The position numbers were made by a program, and so were the translations under genes. DNA of 64,000 nucleotides from Mesotaenium endlicherianum (Eukaryota; Streptophyta; Zygnematophyceae; Zygnematales; Mesotaeniaceae). Below the pieces are notes generated by a model. That model did not search any database. It had not been told where the DNA came from and saw only the letters and a program-made list of their open reading frames with translations. Each line of letters opens with the position of its first letter. Positions within the stretch are counted from its first letter, which is position 1. Shown here piece by piece: positions 7,338 through 15,992 of the stretch. Location of the stretch: positions 62,001 to 126,000 of the forward strand of contig WELA01004545.1 of the NCBI GenBank assembly GCA_009602735.1, in the 5' to 3' direction.

Positions 7338-10300
7338 TACTCAGTACGGTTTCTTTTTGATGAATGCAAAGGGATTTCCAACACAAAGATATTTGTTGAT
7401 CCTTTATGATCCTTCAGGTAAAGCCTGCCGCCATGCAGTTCTGTTAAAGATCGGGCAAGTGTAAGGCCAATGCCTGTGCCTTTTTGCCTGGCGGTTTCTT
7501 TTACCCTGTAGAAGGGCTCGAATATTTTTTCCCTTATTTCTGCAGGAATGGGGTAACCATCGTTTTCTATTTCCAGGATCAGTTTCCCGGCAGGCACATC
7601 ATCCCGGAAAAGCCGCAGCTTTACTATTTTATCTGCATATTTGATGGCATTGCTCAACAGGTTGCTGATGATCTTTCTCAAAGCATCTTCATCTGCCTGG
7701 ATTTCAATGGTGTTTTCGGGTACACTTAAAGTATAAGACAGGTGCTTCTTTTTAACCAATGGTTTGAAATTGGTGAACATTTCCTGTAAGAGCCTGGAAA
7801 GGTTCACTGTACTGAATTCCAGGCTGAATCCCTTTTGCTCTGTTTGCCTGAAATCGAGTATCTGGGTAACCAGTTCGGTAAGCCGTGTGGTATTTCTGTC
7901 CATGGTAACGAGGTCTTCCCGGGTTTCTTCATCTTCAATCTGCGGCAGGCGATCGAGCATGTTTTCAAGCGGCCCTTTGATCAGCGTAAGTGGCGTGCGT
8001 ATTTCATGCGCCACATTGGTAAAGAACGCCATCTTCGATTCGTACATCTCTTTTTCCCTCTTTACTTTTTGCCGGTTGTGATAAGTAATGATCAGGTACC
8101 AGGATAACAGTCCGAGTATAAGGAAATAAAATGCATACGCATAAGGTGTAGCCCAAAGCGGCGAATTGATGTGTATGACCATTTTTGTTTCAGGCGTGTT
8201 CCACAAATGGTTGTGCGTGGCTTTTACCCTGAATATGTAAGTGCCGGGTGACAGGTTAGTAAAATATACTTTGCGATTAGTATTCAGGTAGGTCCATTCT
8301 TTATCGAGCCCCTCAAGCATATAGGCGTATTGCACGGTTCCGGGCGCCACATAACTAAGCGCTGAGAAATCAAAACTGACAGATGTTTGAAAATAAGGAA
8401 GTGTTATTTTATCGGTAACAATGGGTGATTTCTTCAGTATGCCATTTTGCGGATCAACCGGAATTTCTTTATTCTGTACCTGGATAGAAGTGATGTATAC
8501 ATGCAACTGTGATGAATCGGACGGCATGCGTTTTGGTTGGAAAGCGATCAGGCCATTTACACTGCCAAAATAAAGTTTGCCGTTTTTGTCTTTATACCCG
8601 GAATGATAATTGAACTGATCTGTGAGCAGGCCATTCGCTTTTGTATACACATTCATTTCGCCGGTAGAAGGATTCATATTAACGAGCCCTTTGGAAGTGG
8701 TAATCCAGATATAATGGTTATTGTCTTCAATGACTTTGAAAACAAAGTCACTGGGCAACCCGTCCCGGATGGAGTAACGGGTAAACTTTTTTCTGTTAGT
8801 GTCCAACTTGCACAAACCACCACCTTCTGTAGCAAACCAGAGATTTCCTGCACTGTCTTCAAAAAGTGCATTCACATTATTGTCAGACAGGCTGTTGGTA
8901 TTGCTTGCCATGGATTGTACCTGTCCACTCTTACGGGTAAGGGTGTTAAACCAGAAAACACCCTGCCCAAAAGCCGCAGCCCATATAACGCCATTGTGGT
9001 CTTCAATAACTGACCTGACATTATGTGCACCCGCCAATTCCGGCGGCCTTTGAAATGTTTCCGACCGGGGGCTAAATAAATATACCCCGTTGGTGGTACC
9101 CATGTACAGGTCATTTCGGGAATGCCTGAGGAAACAATAAATAAAATTGCTTTTGATGTCGGTTGCTTTGGGGCCTGCCGAAAAATGTTTGATCACCTTC
9201 TCTGTACGGATATCCATCACATCGATCCCATGTTCAAATGTGCCGATCCACAAAAGACTATCATCTATAAAAAGCCCGTGTATATTTCTGTAGGAGATGG
9301 TATTCTTTGTGCCATCGGGCTCAAACTGTCGTATAGCGCCGGTTTGCGGGTTGATCTTGCTGATACCTGCATCTTCTGTACCAATCCAGATATTACCGTT
9401 CTTGTCTTCGCAGATTTCCCGCACGGCCCTGCCGCTGATGCTGGTGAATGTATTATCGGGGAAGAATTTCTGAAAAAAAGTATTGGCGGCAGACCAATAA
9501 TTTACGCCGCCAAAATAACTGCCAGCCCATACACCCCCTTCACGATCCTTGCACAATGCATATAAAGCATTGTCGGAAAGTGAGTAAGGATCCAGGAATC
9601 TTTTTTTCAGGTGTGTAAAAGTCTGGGTATTTGTTTTCCAGATAAAGATGCCCGATTCAGTTGCAAACCAATACTCATTCATGGATACCTGCAGGATATC
9701 CCGTACAATAACATTTGTTTTATCCTCATTATAAATAAGAAGGTCTTTATATGTTTTTGATGGCAGGTCGAACTCTTTGATTCCCTGTTCATAACTGCCG
9801 ATATACATTTTATTACCCCCGATCAGTATTTTCTGAAGCAAGCCTGTAGCAACGGGTTTGGAATGACTAAATACATTGTAGGCAATAAAACTACCTGTGC
9901 TCTCATTGTATTTTTCAACAAACCCCGTTGCTGTAGCACACCATAAGTTGCCTTCTGCGTCGAGGTCTAATGAAGTTATATAAGCGTGGTTGGGATGCGG
10001 AAGCCGCTGCATTTTTTTTGTAACGGTATTGAAATGGCAAATGGCGCCGTCGGCAATGAACCATAAGTTATGACGGGTATCAGCCAGGATATTGTGTACA
10101 AAACGAATTGAATCAATTAAAACAGAAAGACGCTCTTCATCGGCGTGATAGAGATAGAGACCTCCATCAGCTCCAACATACATGCTTCCGTCCTGGTCTA
10201 CGAACAAGCCTGTGATAGGGTTATAAGTGATGGGATGTTGGGAAACGGGATTTTGCGGGTTGAATCTCCGGAACCGGTAGCCGTCGAAACGGTTCAACCC

Positions 10301-10510
10301 GTCTTTTGTTCCGAACCACAGAAAGCCTGTTTTGTCTTGCCTGCCACAAAGAACAGTATTGTTCGATAAGCCATCTTCTACCTGGTAGTGCCTGAAATAA
10401 TATGGCTGTGCAGGTGTTATGCCTGGCAACGAAACCAGGGCAATCAACATAATACAAAAGGCAATACAGCAACGCATGAGTACTTGCAATATATCGTTTT
10501 TGCATGGCAT
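7337..10510 (-). CDS. Reg_prop/Y_Y_Y sensor histidine kinase without receiver or HTH
   Basis: This 1057-residue membrane sensor kinase has the sensor architecture of Bacteroidota hybrid two-component systems. After a signal peptide come two seven-bladed reg_prop beta-propellers (about residues 40-690, repeated W(F/I)GT and GLF motifs such as GFLWFGTKDGLNRFDGY), a Y_Y_Y domain (about 700-765, YAYMLEGLDKEWTYLNTNR), one membrane helix (about 775-797), a HisKA domain with phospho-acceptor His835 in NVAHEIRTPLTL, and a HATPase (ISNLLSNAIKYA, KGTGIGLTLARSL). It stops right there, so receiver and AraC domains are absent. They occur as a separate gene at 26438-27214. ATG 10477 is an alternative start. 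It diverges from the GH127/SusCD block. Confidence 0.92.
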   Translation of the reverse strand: MPCKNDILQVLMRCCIAFCIMLIALVSLPGITPAQPYYFRHYQVEDGLSNNTVLCGRQDKTGFLWFGTKDGLNRFDGYRFRRFNPQNPVSQHPITYNPITGLFVDQDGSMYVGADGGLYLYHADEERLSVLIDSIRFVHNILADTRHNLWFIADGAICHFNTVTKKMQRLPHPNHAYITSLDLDAEGNLWCATATGFVEKYNESTGSFIAYNVFSHSKPVATGLLQKILIGGNKMYIGSYEQGIKEFDLPSKTYKDLLIYNEDKTNVIVRDILQVSMNEYWFATESGIFIWKTNTQTFTHLKKRFLDPYSLSDNALYALCKDREGGVWAGSYFGGVNYWSAANTFFQKFFPDNTFTSISGRAVREICEDKNGNIWIGTEDAGISKINPQTGAIRQFEPDGTKNTISYRNIHGLFIDDSLLWIGTFEHGIDVMDIRTEKVIKHFSAGPKATDIKSNFIYCFLRHSRNDLYMGTTNGVYLFSPRSETFQRPPELAGAHNVRSVIEDHNGVIWAAAFGQGVFWFNTLTRKSGQVQSMASNTNSLSDNNVNALFEDSAGNLWFATEGGGLCKLDTNRKKFTRYSIRDGLPSDFVFKVIEDNNHYIWITTSKGLVNMNPSTGEMNVYTKANGLLTDQFNYHSGYKDKNGKLYFGSVNGLIAFQPKRMPSDSSQLHVYITSIQVQNKEIPVDPQNGILKKSPIVTDKITLPYFQTSVSFDFSALSYVAPGTVQYAYMLEGLDKEWTYLNTNRKVYFTNLSPGTYIFRVKATHNHLWNTPETKMVIHINSPLWATPYAYAFYFLILGLLSWYLIITYHNRQKVKREKEMYESKMAFFTNVAHEIRTPLTLIKGPLENMLDRLPQIEDEETREDLVTMDRNTTRLTELVTQILDFRQTEQKGFSLEFSTVNLSRLLQEMFTNFKPLVKKKHLSYTLSVPENTIEIQADEDALRKIISNLLSNAIKYADKIVKLRLFRDDVPAGKLILEIENDGYPIPAEIREKIFEPFYRVKETARQKGTGIGLTLARSLTELHGGRLYLKDHKGSTNIFVLEIPLHSSKRNRTE

Positions 10511-10529
10511 GCGGTGAATTTTATCTCTC

Positions 10530-10557
10530 TGTTACAACATCAAAAAAAGTTGTAACA
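10530..10557. promoter_or_regulatory. Perfect 9-bp inverted repeat, candidate operator of the SusCD locus
   Basis: TGTTACAAC and GTTGTAACA are exact inverted copies separated by 10 nt (10539-10548, mostly A). The repeat lies between the divergent kinase and GH127 genes, where a regulator of the locus would bind. The same half-site TGTTACAA occurs at 27233-27240, directly in front of the AraC-type response regulator. A role as a stem-loop is also possible, but there is no U-tract. Confidence 0.5.
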
Positions 10558-10638
10558 AAATGAATAGTTTATGATACGGAGGGAATTTTCAAAATCTTGT
10601 TTTCTTGTTTTCTTCACAACCTAACAAGATGCTTTGCC

Positions 10639-12720
10639 ATGAAGTTGAACTATGCTGCTTCTGCTGTTCTATTTGCGATAACTACTTCATTCATATCCTC
10701 CAATGATGGTGACATACGCATCAGCAGCGTTAAAACCACTCCCGTTGTTGCCACTAATAAATATTATACAGCTAACCGCGCGCCCTTGCAGCCGCTGCAT
10801 TTCATCAAACTGCCAATCGGCAGCATCAAGCCTGCCGGATGGATCAGGAAATACCTTGAACTGCAACGCAATGGTTTAACAGGGAAGCTCGGCCAGATCA
10901 GCGCCTGGCTGGATAAAAACAATAATGCCTGGTTCAGCGGAACAGGACAGGGAGACCATGGCTGGGAAGAAGTGCCTTACTGGTTAAAAGGCTATGGCGA
11001 TCTGGCATACCTGCTGAGCGATACAGCTATGATCCGTGAGACCAGGTCGTGGCTCAACAAAGCCATGCAAAGCCAACGCGCCGATGGTTTTTTCGGACCA
11101 GGATATGATGATAGAAAGCAGAACGGTAAGCAGGCAGCGCCCGATAGCTGGCCCAATATGATCATGCTTTGGTGCTTACAATCTTACTATGAATATTCCG
11201 GCGATCAGCGCGTTATTCCTTTCATGAAAAAATATTTCCAATGGGAAGCGTCTATCCCCGATGACCAAATGCTCACGCGTTATTGGGAAAAGAGTCGCGG
11301 TGGCGATAATCTATACAGTATCTATTGGCTGTACAACCGTACCGGCGAACAGTGGTTGCTCAACCTGGCCAACCGCATACACGCACGCACCGATAACTGG
11401 ACTGCCCGGCATAAACTTCCCAACTGGCACAACGTAAACATTGCGCAGGGCTTTCGCGAGCCCGCCACTTATTTTATGCAAAAAGGCGACAGCAGTTTGC
11501 TCAAAGCCACCTATAACGATTTTAACCTGGTGAGGACATTATATGGTCAGGTACCCGGGGGTATGTTTGGTGCGGACGAAAACGCCCGCCCCGGGTATAC
11601 TGACCCTCGCCAGGCAGTGGAAACCTGTGGTATGGTAGAGCAGATGGCTAGTGATGAAATGCTCACCGGTATCACCGGAGATCCTTTCTGGGCAGATCAT
11701 TGCGAAGATGTGGCCTTCAACACTTACCCGGCGGCAGTGATGCCCGATTTCAAAAGTCTCCGTTACCTCACAGCGCCGAATATGGTAATGAGTGATATGA
11801 AAAATCATAGTCCGGGTATACAGAACGAAGGCCCCTTCCTGATGATGAACCCCTTCAGCAGCCGTTGCTGCCAGCACAACCATACACAGGGCTGGCCTTA
11901 TTATGCCGAGCATTTATGGATGGCTACGCCTGATAATGGTCTTGCTGCTATCCTGTACAACAGCGCCAGTGTTACGGCAAGGGTAGGAAACAATAACAAG
12001 GTAACAATCACAGAGCAGACGAAATATCCTTTCGAAGACACCATCCAACTGCAGGTGCATCCTACTGCACCTGCGCATTTTCCTTTGTATTTGCGCATTC
12101 CTGCCTGGTGTAATGGCGCGCAGGTATTCATCAATGGAAAATTGCAATCGCATGAATCGTTGCCGTCGACATTCACGCGGATTGAAAAGAACTGGCAGAA
12201 AGGAGACCGTGTAACGATTGTGCTTCCCAGGAAATTAGCTATCCATACCTGGACAGCCAATAAGAATAGTGTGAGCATCAATTACGGTCCGCTTACATTT
12301 TCACTGAAAATTCCCGAACGGTACAAGCAACGCGACAGCCGTGTATCAGCTATTGCTGATTCGCGGTGGCAGCAGCATGCCGATAGCAAACAATGGCCTT
12401 CTTACGAAATATTTCCCGCAGGCAGTTGGAACTATGGCCTCTGCCTGGGAGAGGGTAATCCCAATACTTTGTTCACTGTTAAACATAAACCGTGGCCACG
12501 AAACGATTTTCCATTCAGCCAGGAAACGGTGCCGATTGAAATACAGACTTGCGGAAGAAAGATCCCTGGCTGGGGAATAGATAAATATGGTTTGTGCGAC
12601 ACGCTTCCGGCGAGCCCGGTAATAGTGCACAGTGCAAAAGAACAAATTACACTGGTGCCTATGGGCGCTGCGCGGTTGCGAATTTCCGCATTTCCGGTAG
12701 CCAAAGGCACAACAGAGTAG
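10639..12720 (+). CDS. GH127-superfamily (beta-L-arabinofuranosidase-like) glycoside hydrolase
   Basis: A secreted protein of 693 residues with an (alpha/alpha)6 barrel related to GH127/GH146-type enzymes that cleave beta-L-arabinofuranosides or similar pectin side-chain bonds. The putative zinc-thiolate site is recognisable: Glu328 and Cys330 in VETCGMVEQM and the Cys410-Cys411 pair in SSRCCQHN, with spacing like that in characterised GH127 enzymes, where the second Cys pair holds the nucleophile. Other conserved parts are PIGSIKPAGWIRKYLELQ and GHGWEEVPYWLKGYGDLAY-like segments. The ATG at 10639 precedes the signal peptide (KLNYAASAVLFAITTSF). It is the first gene of the SusCD block. Exact subfamily and substrate are uncertain. 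Confidence 0.85.
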   Translation: MKLNYAASAVLFAITTSFISSNDGDIRISSVKTTPVVATNKYYTANRAPLQPLHFIKLPIGSIKPAGWIRKYLELQRNGLTGKLGQISAWLDKNNNAWFSGTGQGDHGWEEVPYWLKGYGDLAYLLSDTAMIRETRSWLNKAMQSQRADGFFGPGYDDRKQNGKQAAPDSWPNMIMLWCLQSYYEYSGDQRVIPFMKKYFQWEASIPDDQMLTRYWEKSRGGDNLYSIYWLYNRTGEQWLLNLANRIHARTDNWTARHKLPNWHNVNIAQGFREPATYFMQKGDSSLLKATYNDFNLVRTLYGQVPGGMFGADENARPGYTDPRQAVETCGMVEQMASDEMLTGITGDPFWADHCEDVAFNTYPAAVMPDFKSLRYLTAPNMVMSDMKNHSPGIQNEGPFLMMNPFSSRCCQHNHTQGWPYYAEHLWMATPDNGLAAILYNSASVTARVGNNNKVTITEQTKYPFEDTIQLQVHPTAPAHFPLYLRIPAWCNGAQVFINGKLQSHESLPSTFTRIEKNWQKGDRVTIVLPRKLAIHTWTANKNSVSINYGPLTFSLKIPERYKQRDSRVSAIADSRWQQHADSKQWPSYEIFPAGSWNYGLCLGEGNPNTLFTVKHKPWPRNDFPFSQETVPIEIQTCGRKIPGWGIDKYGLCDTLPASPVIVHSAKEQITLVPMGAARLRISAFPVAKGTTE

Positions 12721-12766
12721 CAAACCCATCAACCGAAAACCTATATCTAAAAATTAAACTTGCATT

Positions 12767-15700
12767 ATGAAAAATTGGCCTCTCGAATCTTCTTTTGCAG
12801 GCCGCGGATGGCCGCCACGCCGTGGTACAGTGCACGGAAAAAAACAGCTATTGTTGCTGTTCCTGCTGGGCTGCTTTTTTACGGCTCAATCGCAAACGTT
12901 GCTAACCGGAAGGGTAGTAGACTCCGCCGGAAACAAACCACTGCAAGGCGTTACGGTTGCTACCGACATGTCTAAGCGGTCGGCAGTTACCAATGCATTG
13001 GGTGTTTACCAGATCAGGGTAACCGACAAAGACAAGAAGTTGGTATTTTCTTATGTAGGCATGAAACCCGTTACACGAATGTTGGGTAGCAGTGCGGTGT
13101 ATGATGTTACGATGGTAACGGATATATCAGGCCTGAGCGATGTGGTAGTGGTAGGTTATGGTACACAAAAAAGATCGGCCACCACCGGTTCTATTGCCAC
13201 CATCACCACCAAGGATATCGACCGTGTGCATGGTGGTGCTACAGTGAGTACCACACTCGCCGGTAAATTACCTGGTGTTACTTTCAGAATGCCGGATGGA
13301 CGGCCCGGCTCATCTGCAAATATCCAGATACGAAACATGGGTACCCCATTATATGTAATTGATGGTATTCAACAGGATGAAGGCCAGTTCAATAACCTGG
13401 CCCCCAATGATATCGAAAGCATCTCCATATTAAAAGATGCTTCTGCTGCGATCTATGGTGTGCGTGCGGCAAATGGTGTAGTAGTAGTTACCACCAAGCG
13501 AGGCGCCACTGGCAAGAACAATGTGAACATAGATGCTTACTCAGGCTGGCAACAATGGTTCCGCTTTCCCAAAGTGCTGAACAATTCGTATGACTACATG
13601 TCTTACCTCGCAGAAGCACAGGTGAATAGTTTTGGCAGCACCAATATTACCCAGGCCGAACTGGATAAATACAAACAGGGTGCAAGCGCCGGGCTGCAAT
13701 ACCGCAGCTTCGACTGGCGGAAATTTATCATGAGCAATGATTTCGCTCCGCAGAATTCAATCAATGTCAATATCAACGGAGGATCTGATAAAGTAAATTA
13801 TTATGTTTCCGCAACGAACTTTTACCAGAATTCCGTACTGGGTAAAGAATACCAGTTCATGCGTACCAATATCCAATCCAATATCACGGCAAAACTGGCC
13901 AGTGGATTTAAAGTAGGAATGGATGTGAACGGAAGGATCGAGAGCAGGGAGAACCCCGGCGTGCCTGGTCTGGATGACTATTGGCTGGCACGATTTGCAG
14001 TGCTTCGCAACACGCCGCTGGAAAGACCTTATGCCAATGACAATCCCGCTTACCTGAATAATATCGGCCATACAGAAACCAACTATGCATTTTTGAATGA
14101 GCGCTTGTCGGGCAAGTTCCGTAGCGACTGGCGCGTATTGCAGGCGAATTTTCATGCAGATTATGAAGTGCCCGGTGTGAAAGGATTAACTCTCAGGGGC
14201 TTGTATTCTTATTATATAGCCGATTATTTGCTCAATAACCACGAGTTTACCTACAACGCGTATACATTCAATCCCACCGACTCAAGTTATAATGTTACCG
14301 GTGGCAGCACCAACCCATGGCGCGAAAGGGAACAGATCAAACAGATCAATACCACCATGCAGGGACAGATCAGCTATAACAACACTTTTGGAGATCATAC
14401 CATTGGCGCTACCATGGTTGCAGAGCGACTGAAATCACAACGCACGCGCAACTGGATACACGCTTCACCGGTATCCAATAACCTGCCATTGATTTATTTC
14501 CCCACTGCCGATACTTACCAGGACAGTGACGACAAACAAGCGCGCGTTGGTTATATCGTGCGATTGAACTATAACTACGCCAACCGTTATTACCTGGAAT
14601 TGTCGGGCAGACGTGATGCTTCTTATCTTTTCGCTCCCGGCTACCGCGTGGGTTATTTCCCCGGAGGTTCTGTTGGATGGCGTATTACAGAAGAGCCTTT
14701 CTTCAGGAACCTCTTGCACAACAACAAGAACATTCTTTCCGACCTCAAGCTGAGGGCTTCTTATGGCATATTGGGTGATGATAATCCCAATGGTTCTCCC
14801 ATCGTAGCACCTTATGCTTACCTGCCGGGATACAATTACAACCAGGGAACCGCTATCATCGATGGTAACGCCCTCACTGTATCGAGAGACAAAGGCATAC
14901 CCACTACCAATATTACCTGGTTGAAAAGCCGCATTACCGATCTGGGTCTTGACTTCGTATTGCTGAAAGGAAAACTCACCGGTAGTATCGATTATTTCTA
15001 TCGCAAACGCACGGGCCTGCCTGCGAGCAAGAACGATGTGATCGTTCCGCAGGAACTGGGATACAGTTTGCCTTTGGCTAACCTGAACAGCGATGCGCAG
15101 TATGGTGAAGAATTGTCGATCGCTTATACAGGAAAGATCAATGCGGTGAACATTAGTGTGGGTGGTAATATTTCTTATACGCGCTCTGAATTCCTGCAGT
15201 CTTATAACCCGCTCTTCCTCAACTCATGGGATCAATACCGGAATTCTTCCGAAGGGCGTTTCACCAATATCGGCTGGGGATATACGGTTGTAGGACAGTT
15301 CACTTCACAGGACCAGATCAATCATTATCCTGTGAACATCGATGGAAAGGGCAACAAAACCTTATTGCCCGGTGACCTCATATACAAAGACTGGAATGGC
15401 GATGGTAAGATAGACCAGTACGATATGCGCCCCATTAGTTATGGTTATGGAACACAGCCCAATATCAATTTCGGATTCAACTTTGCATTGGCCTATAATC
15501 ATTTTGATTTCCATGCCGATTTTTCCGGCGCTTCTGGTTACACCTGGTACCAGAACTGGGAAATGCGCTGGGCATTCCAGAACAATGGCAACCTGAATAC
15601 CATTTTCACAGACAGGTGGCATCATTCGAATTCGCTGGATCCTACCAGTTCGTGGATACCCGGAAAATATCCGCCCACAAGACTGAACCCCGGCACGGGC

Positions 15701-15967
15701 CACAGCGATTACAACGCCAACTCTACCTTCTGGTTGCACAACGTAACACAGATCAGGGCCAGAACAGTGGAATTTGGTTATACAATGCCAACATCACTCG
15801 TGAAAAAAGCAGGACTGCAAAGAGCAAGGTTTTATGCAAACGTTTATAACCTGTTTTCCATCGACAACCTGAAACAATATGGTATCGATCCGGAAGTGAT
15901 CGACGACAATGGATTGCAGTTCCCGCAGAGCAGGGTATATAATGTAGGAGTGAACCTTACTTTTTAA
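12767..15967 (+). CDS. SusC/RagA-type TonB-dependent outer membrane transporter
   Basis: A 1066-residue beta-barrel that imports oligosaccharides with TonB energy, partnered by the SusD-like lipoprotein encoded next. Domains are: a long basic N-terminus before the signal segment (KKQLLLLFLLGCFFTAQSQ), a carboxypeptidase-regulatory-like domain (LTGRVVDSAGNKPLQGVTV, about 45-120), the plug with DVVVVGYGTQKRSATTGSI and IESISILKDASAAIYGVRA, and the barrel to the C-terminal VYNVGVNLTF. Length and motifs are normal. About 25 residues precede the usual signal peptide, so translation may start later, although no ATG is available there. It is co-directional with 46 nt from GH127 and 25 nt to susD. Confidence 0.95.
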   Translation: MKNWPLESSFAGRGWPPRRGTVHGKKQLLLLFLLGCFFTAQSQTLLTGRVVDSAGNKPLQGVTVATDMSKRSAVTNALGVYQIRVTDKDKKLVFSYVGMKPVTRMLGSSAVYDVTMVTDISGLSDVVVVGYGTQKRSATTGSIATITTKDIDRVHGGATVSTTLAGKLPGVTFRMPDGRPGSSANIQIRNMGTPLYVIDGIQQDEGQFNNLAPNDIESISILKDASAAIYGVRAANGVVVVTTKRGATGKNNVNIDAYSGWQQWFRFPKVLNNSYDYMSYLAEAQVNSFGSTNITQAELDKYKQGASAGLQYRSFDWRKFIMSNDFAPQNSINVNINGGSDKVNYYVSATNFYQNSVLGKEYQFMRTNIQSNITAKLASGFKVGMDVNGRIESRENPGVPGLDDYWLARFAVLRNTPLERPYANDNPAYLNNIGHTETNYAFLNERLSGKFRSDWRVLQANFHADYEVPGVKGLTLRGLYSYYIADYLLNNHEFTYNAYTFNPTDSSYNVTGGSTNPWREREQIKQINTTMQGQISYNNTFGDHTIGATMVAERLKSQRTRNWIHASPVSNNLPLIYFPTADTYQDSDDKQARVGYIVRLNYNYANRYYLELSGRRDASYLFAPGYRVGYFPGGSVGWRITEEPFFRNLLHNNKNILSDLKLRASYGILGDDNPNGSPIVAPYAYLPGYNYNQGTAIIDGNALTVSRDKGIPTTNITWLKSRITDLGLDFVLLKGKLTGSIDYFYRKRTGLPASKNDVIVPQELGYSLPLANLNSDAQYGEELSIAYTGKINAVNISVGGNISYTRSEFLQSYNPLFLNSWDQYRNSSEGRFTNIGWGYTVVGQFTSQDQINHYPVNIDGKGNKTLLPGDLIYKDWNGDGKIDQYDMRPISYGYGTQPNINFGFNFALAYNHFDFHADFSGASGYTWYQNWEMRWAFQNNGNLNTIFTDRWHHSNSLDPTSSWIPGKYPPTRLNPGTGHSDYNANSTFWLHNVTQIRARTVEFGYTMPTSLVKKAGLQRARFYANVYNLFSIDNLKQYGIDPEVIDDNGLQFPQSRVYNVGVNLTF

Positions 15968-15992
15968 CTAATTCGATCATAAAACATTTGTA

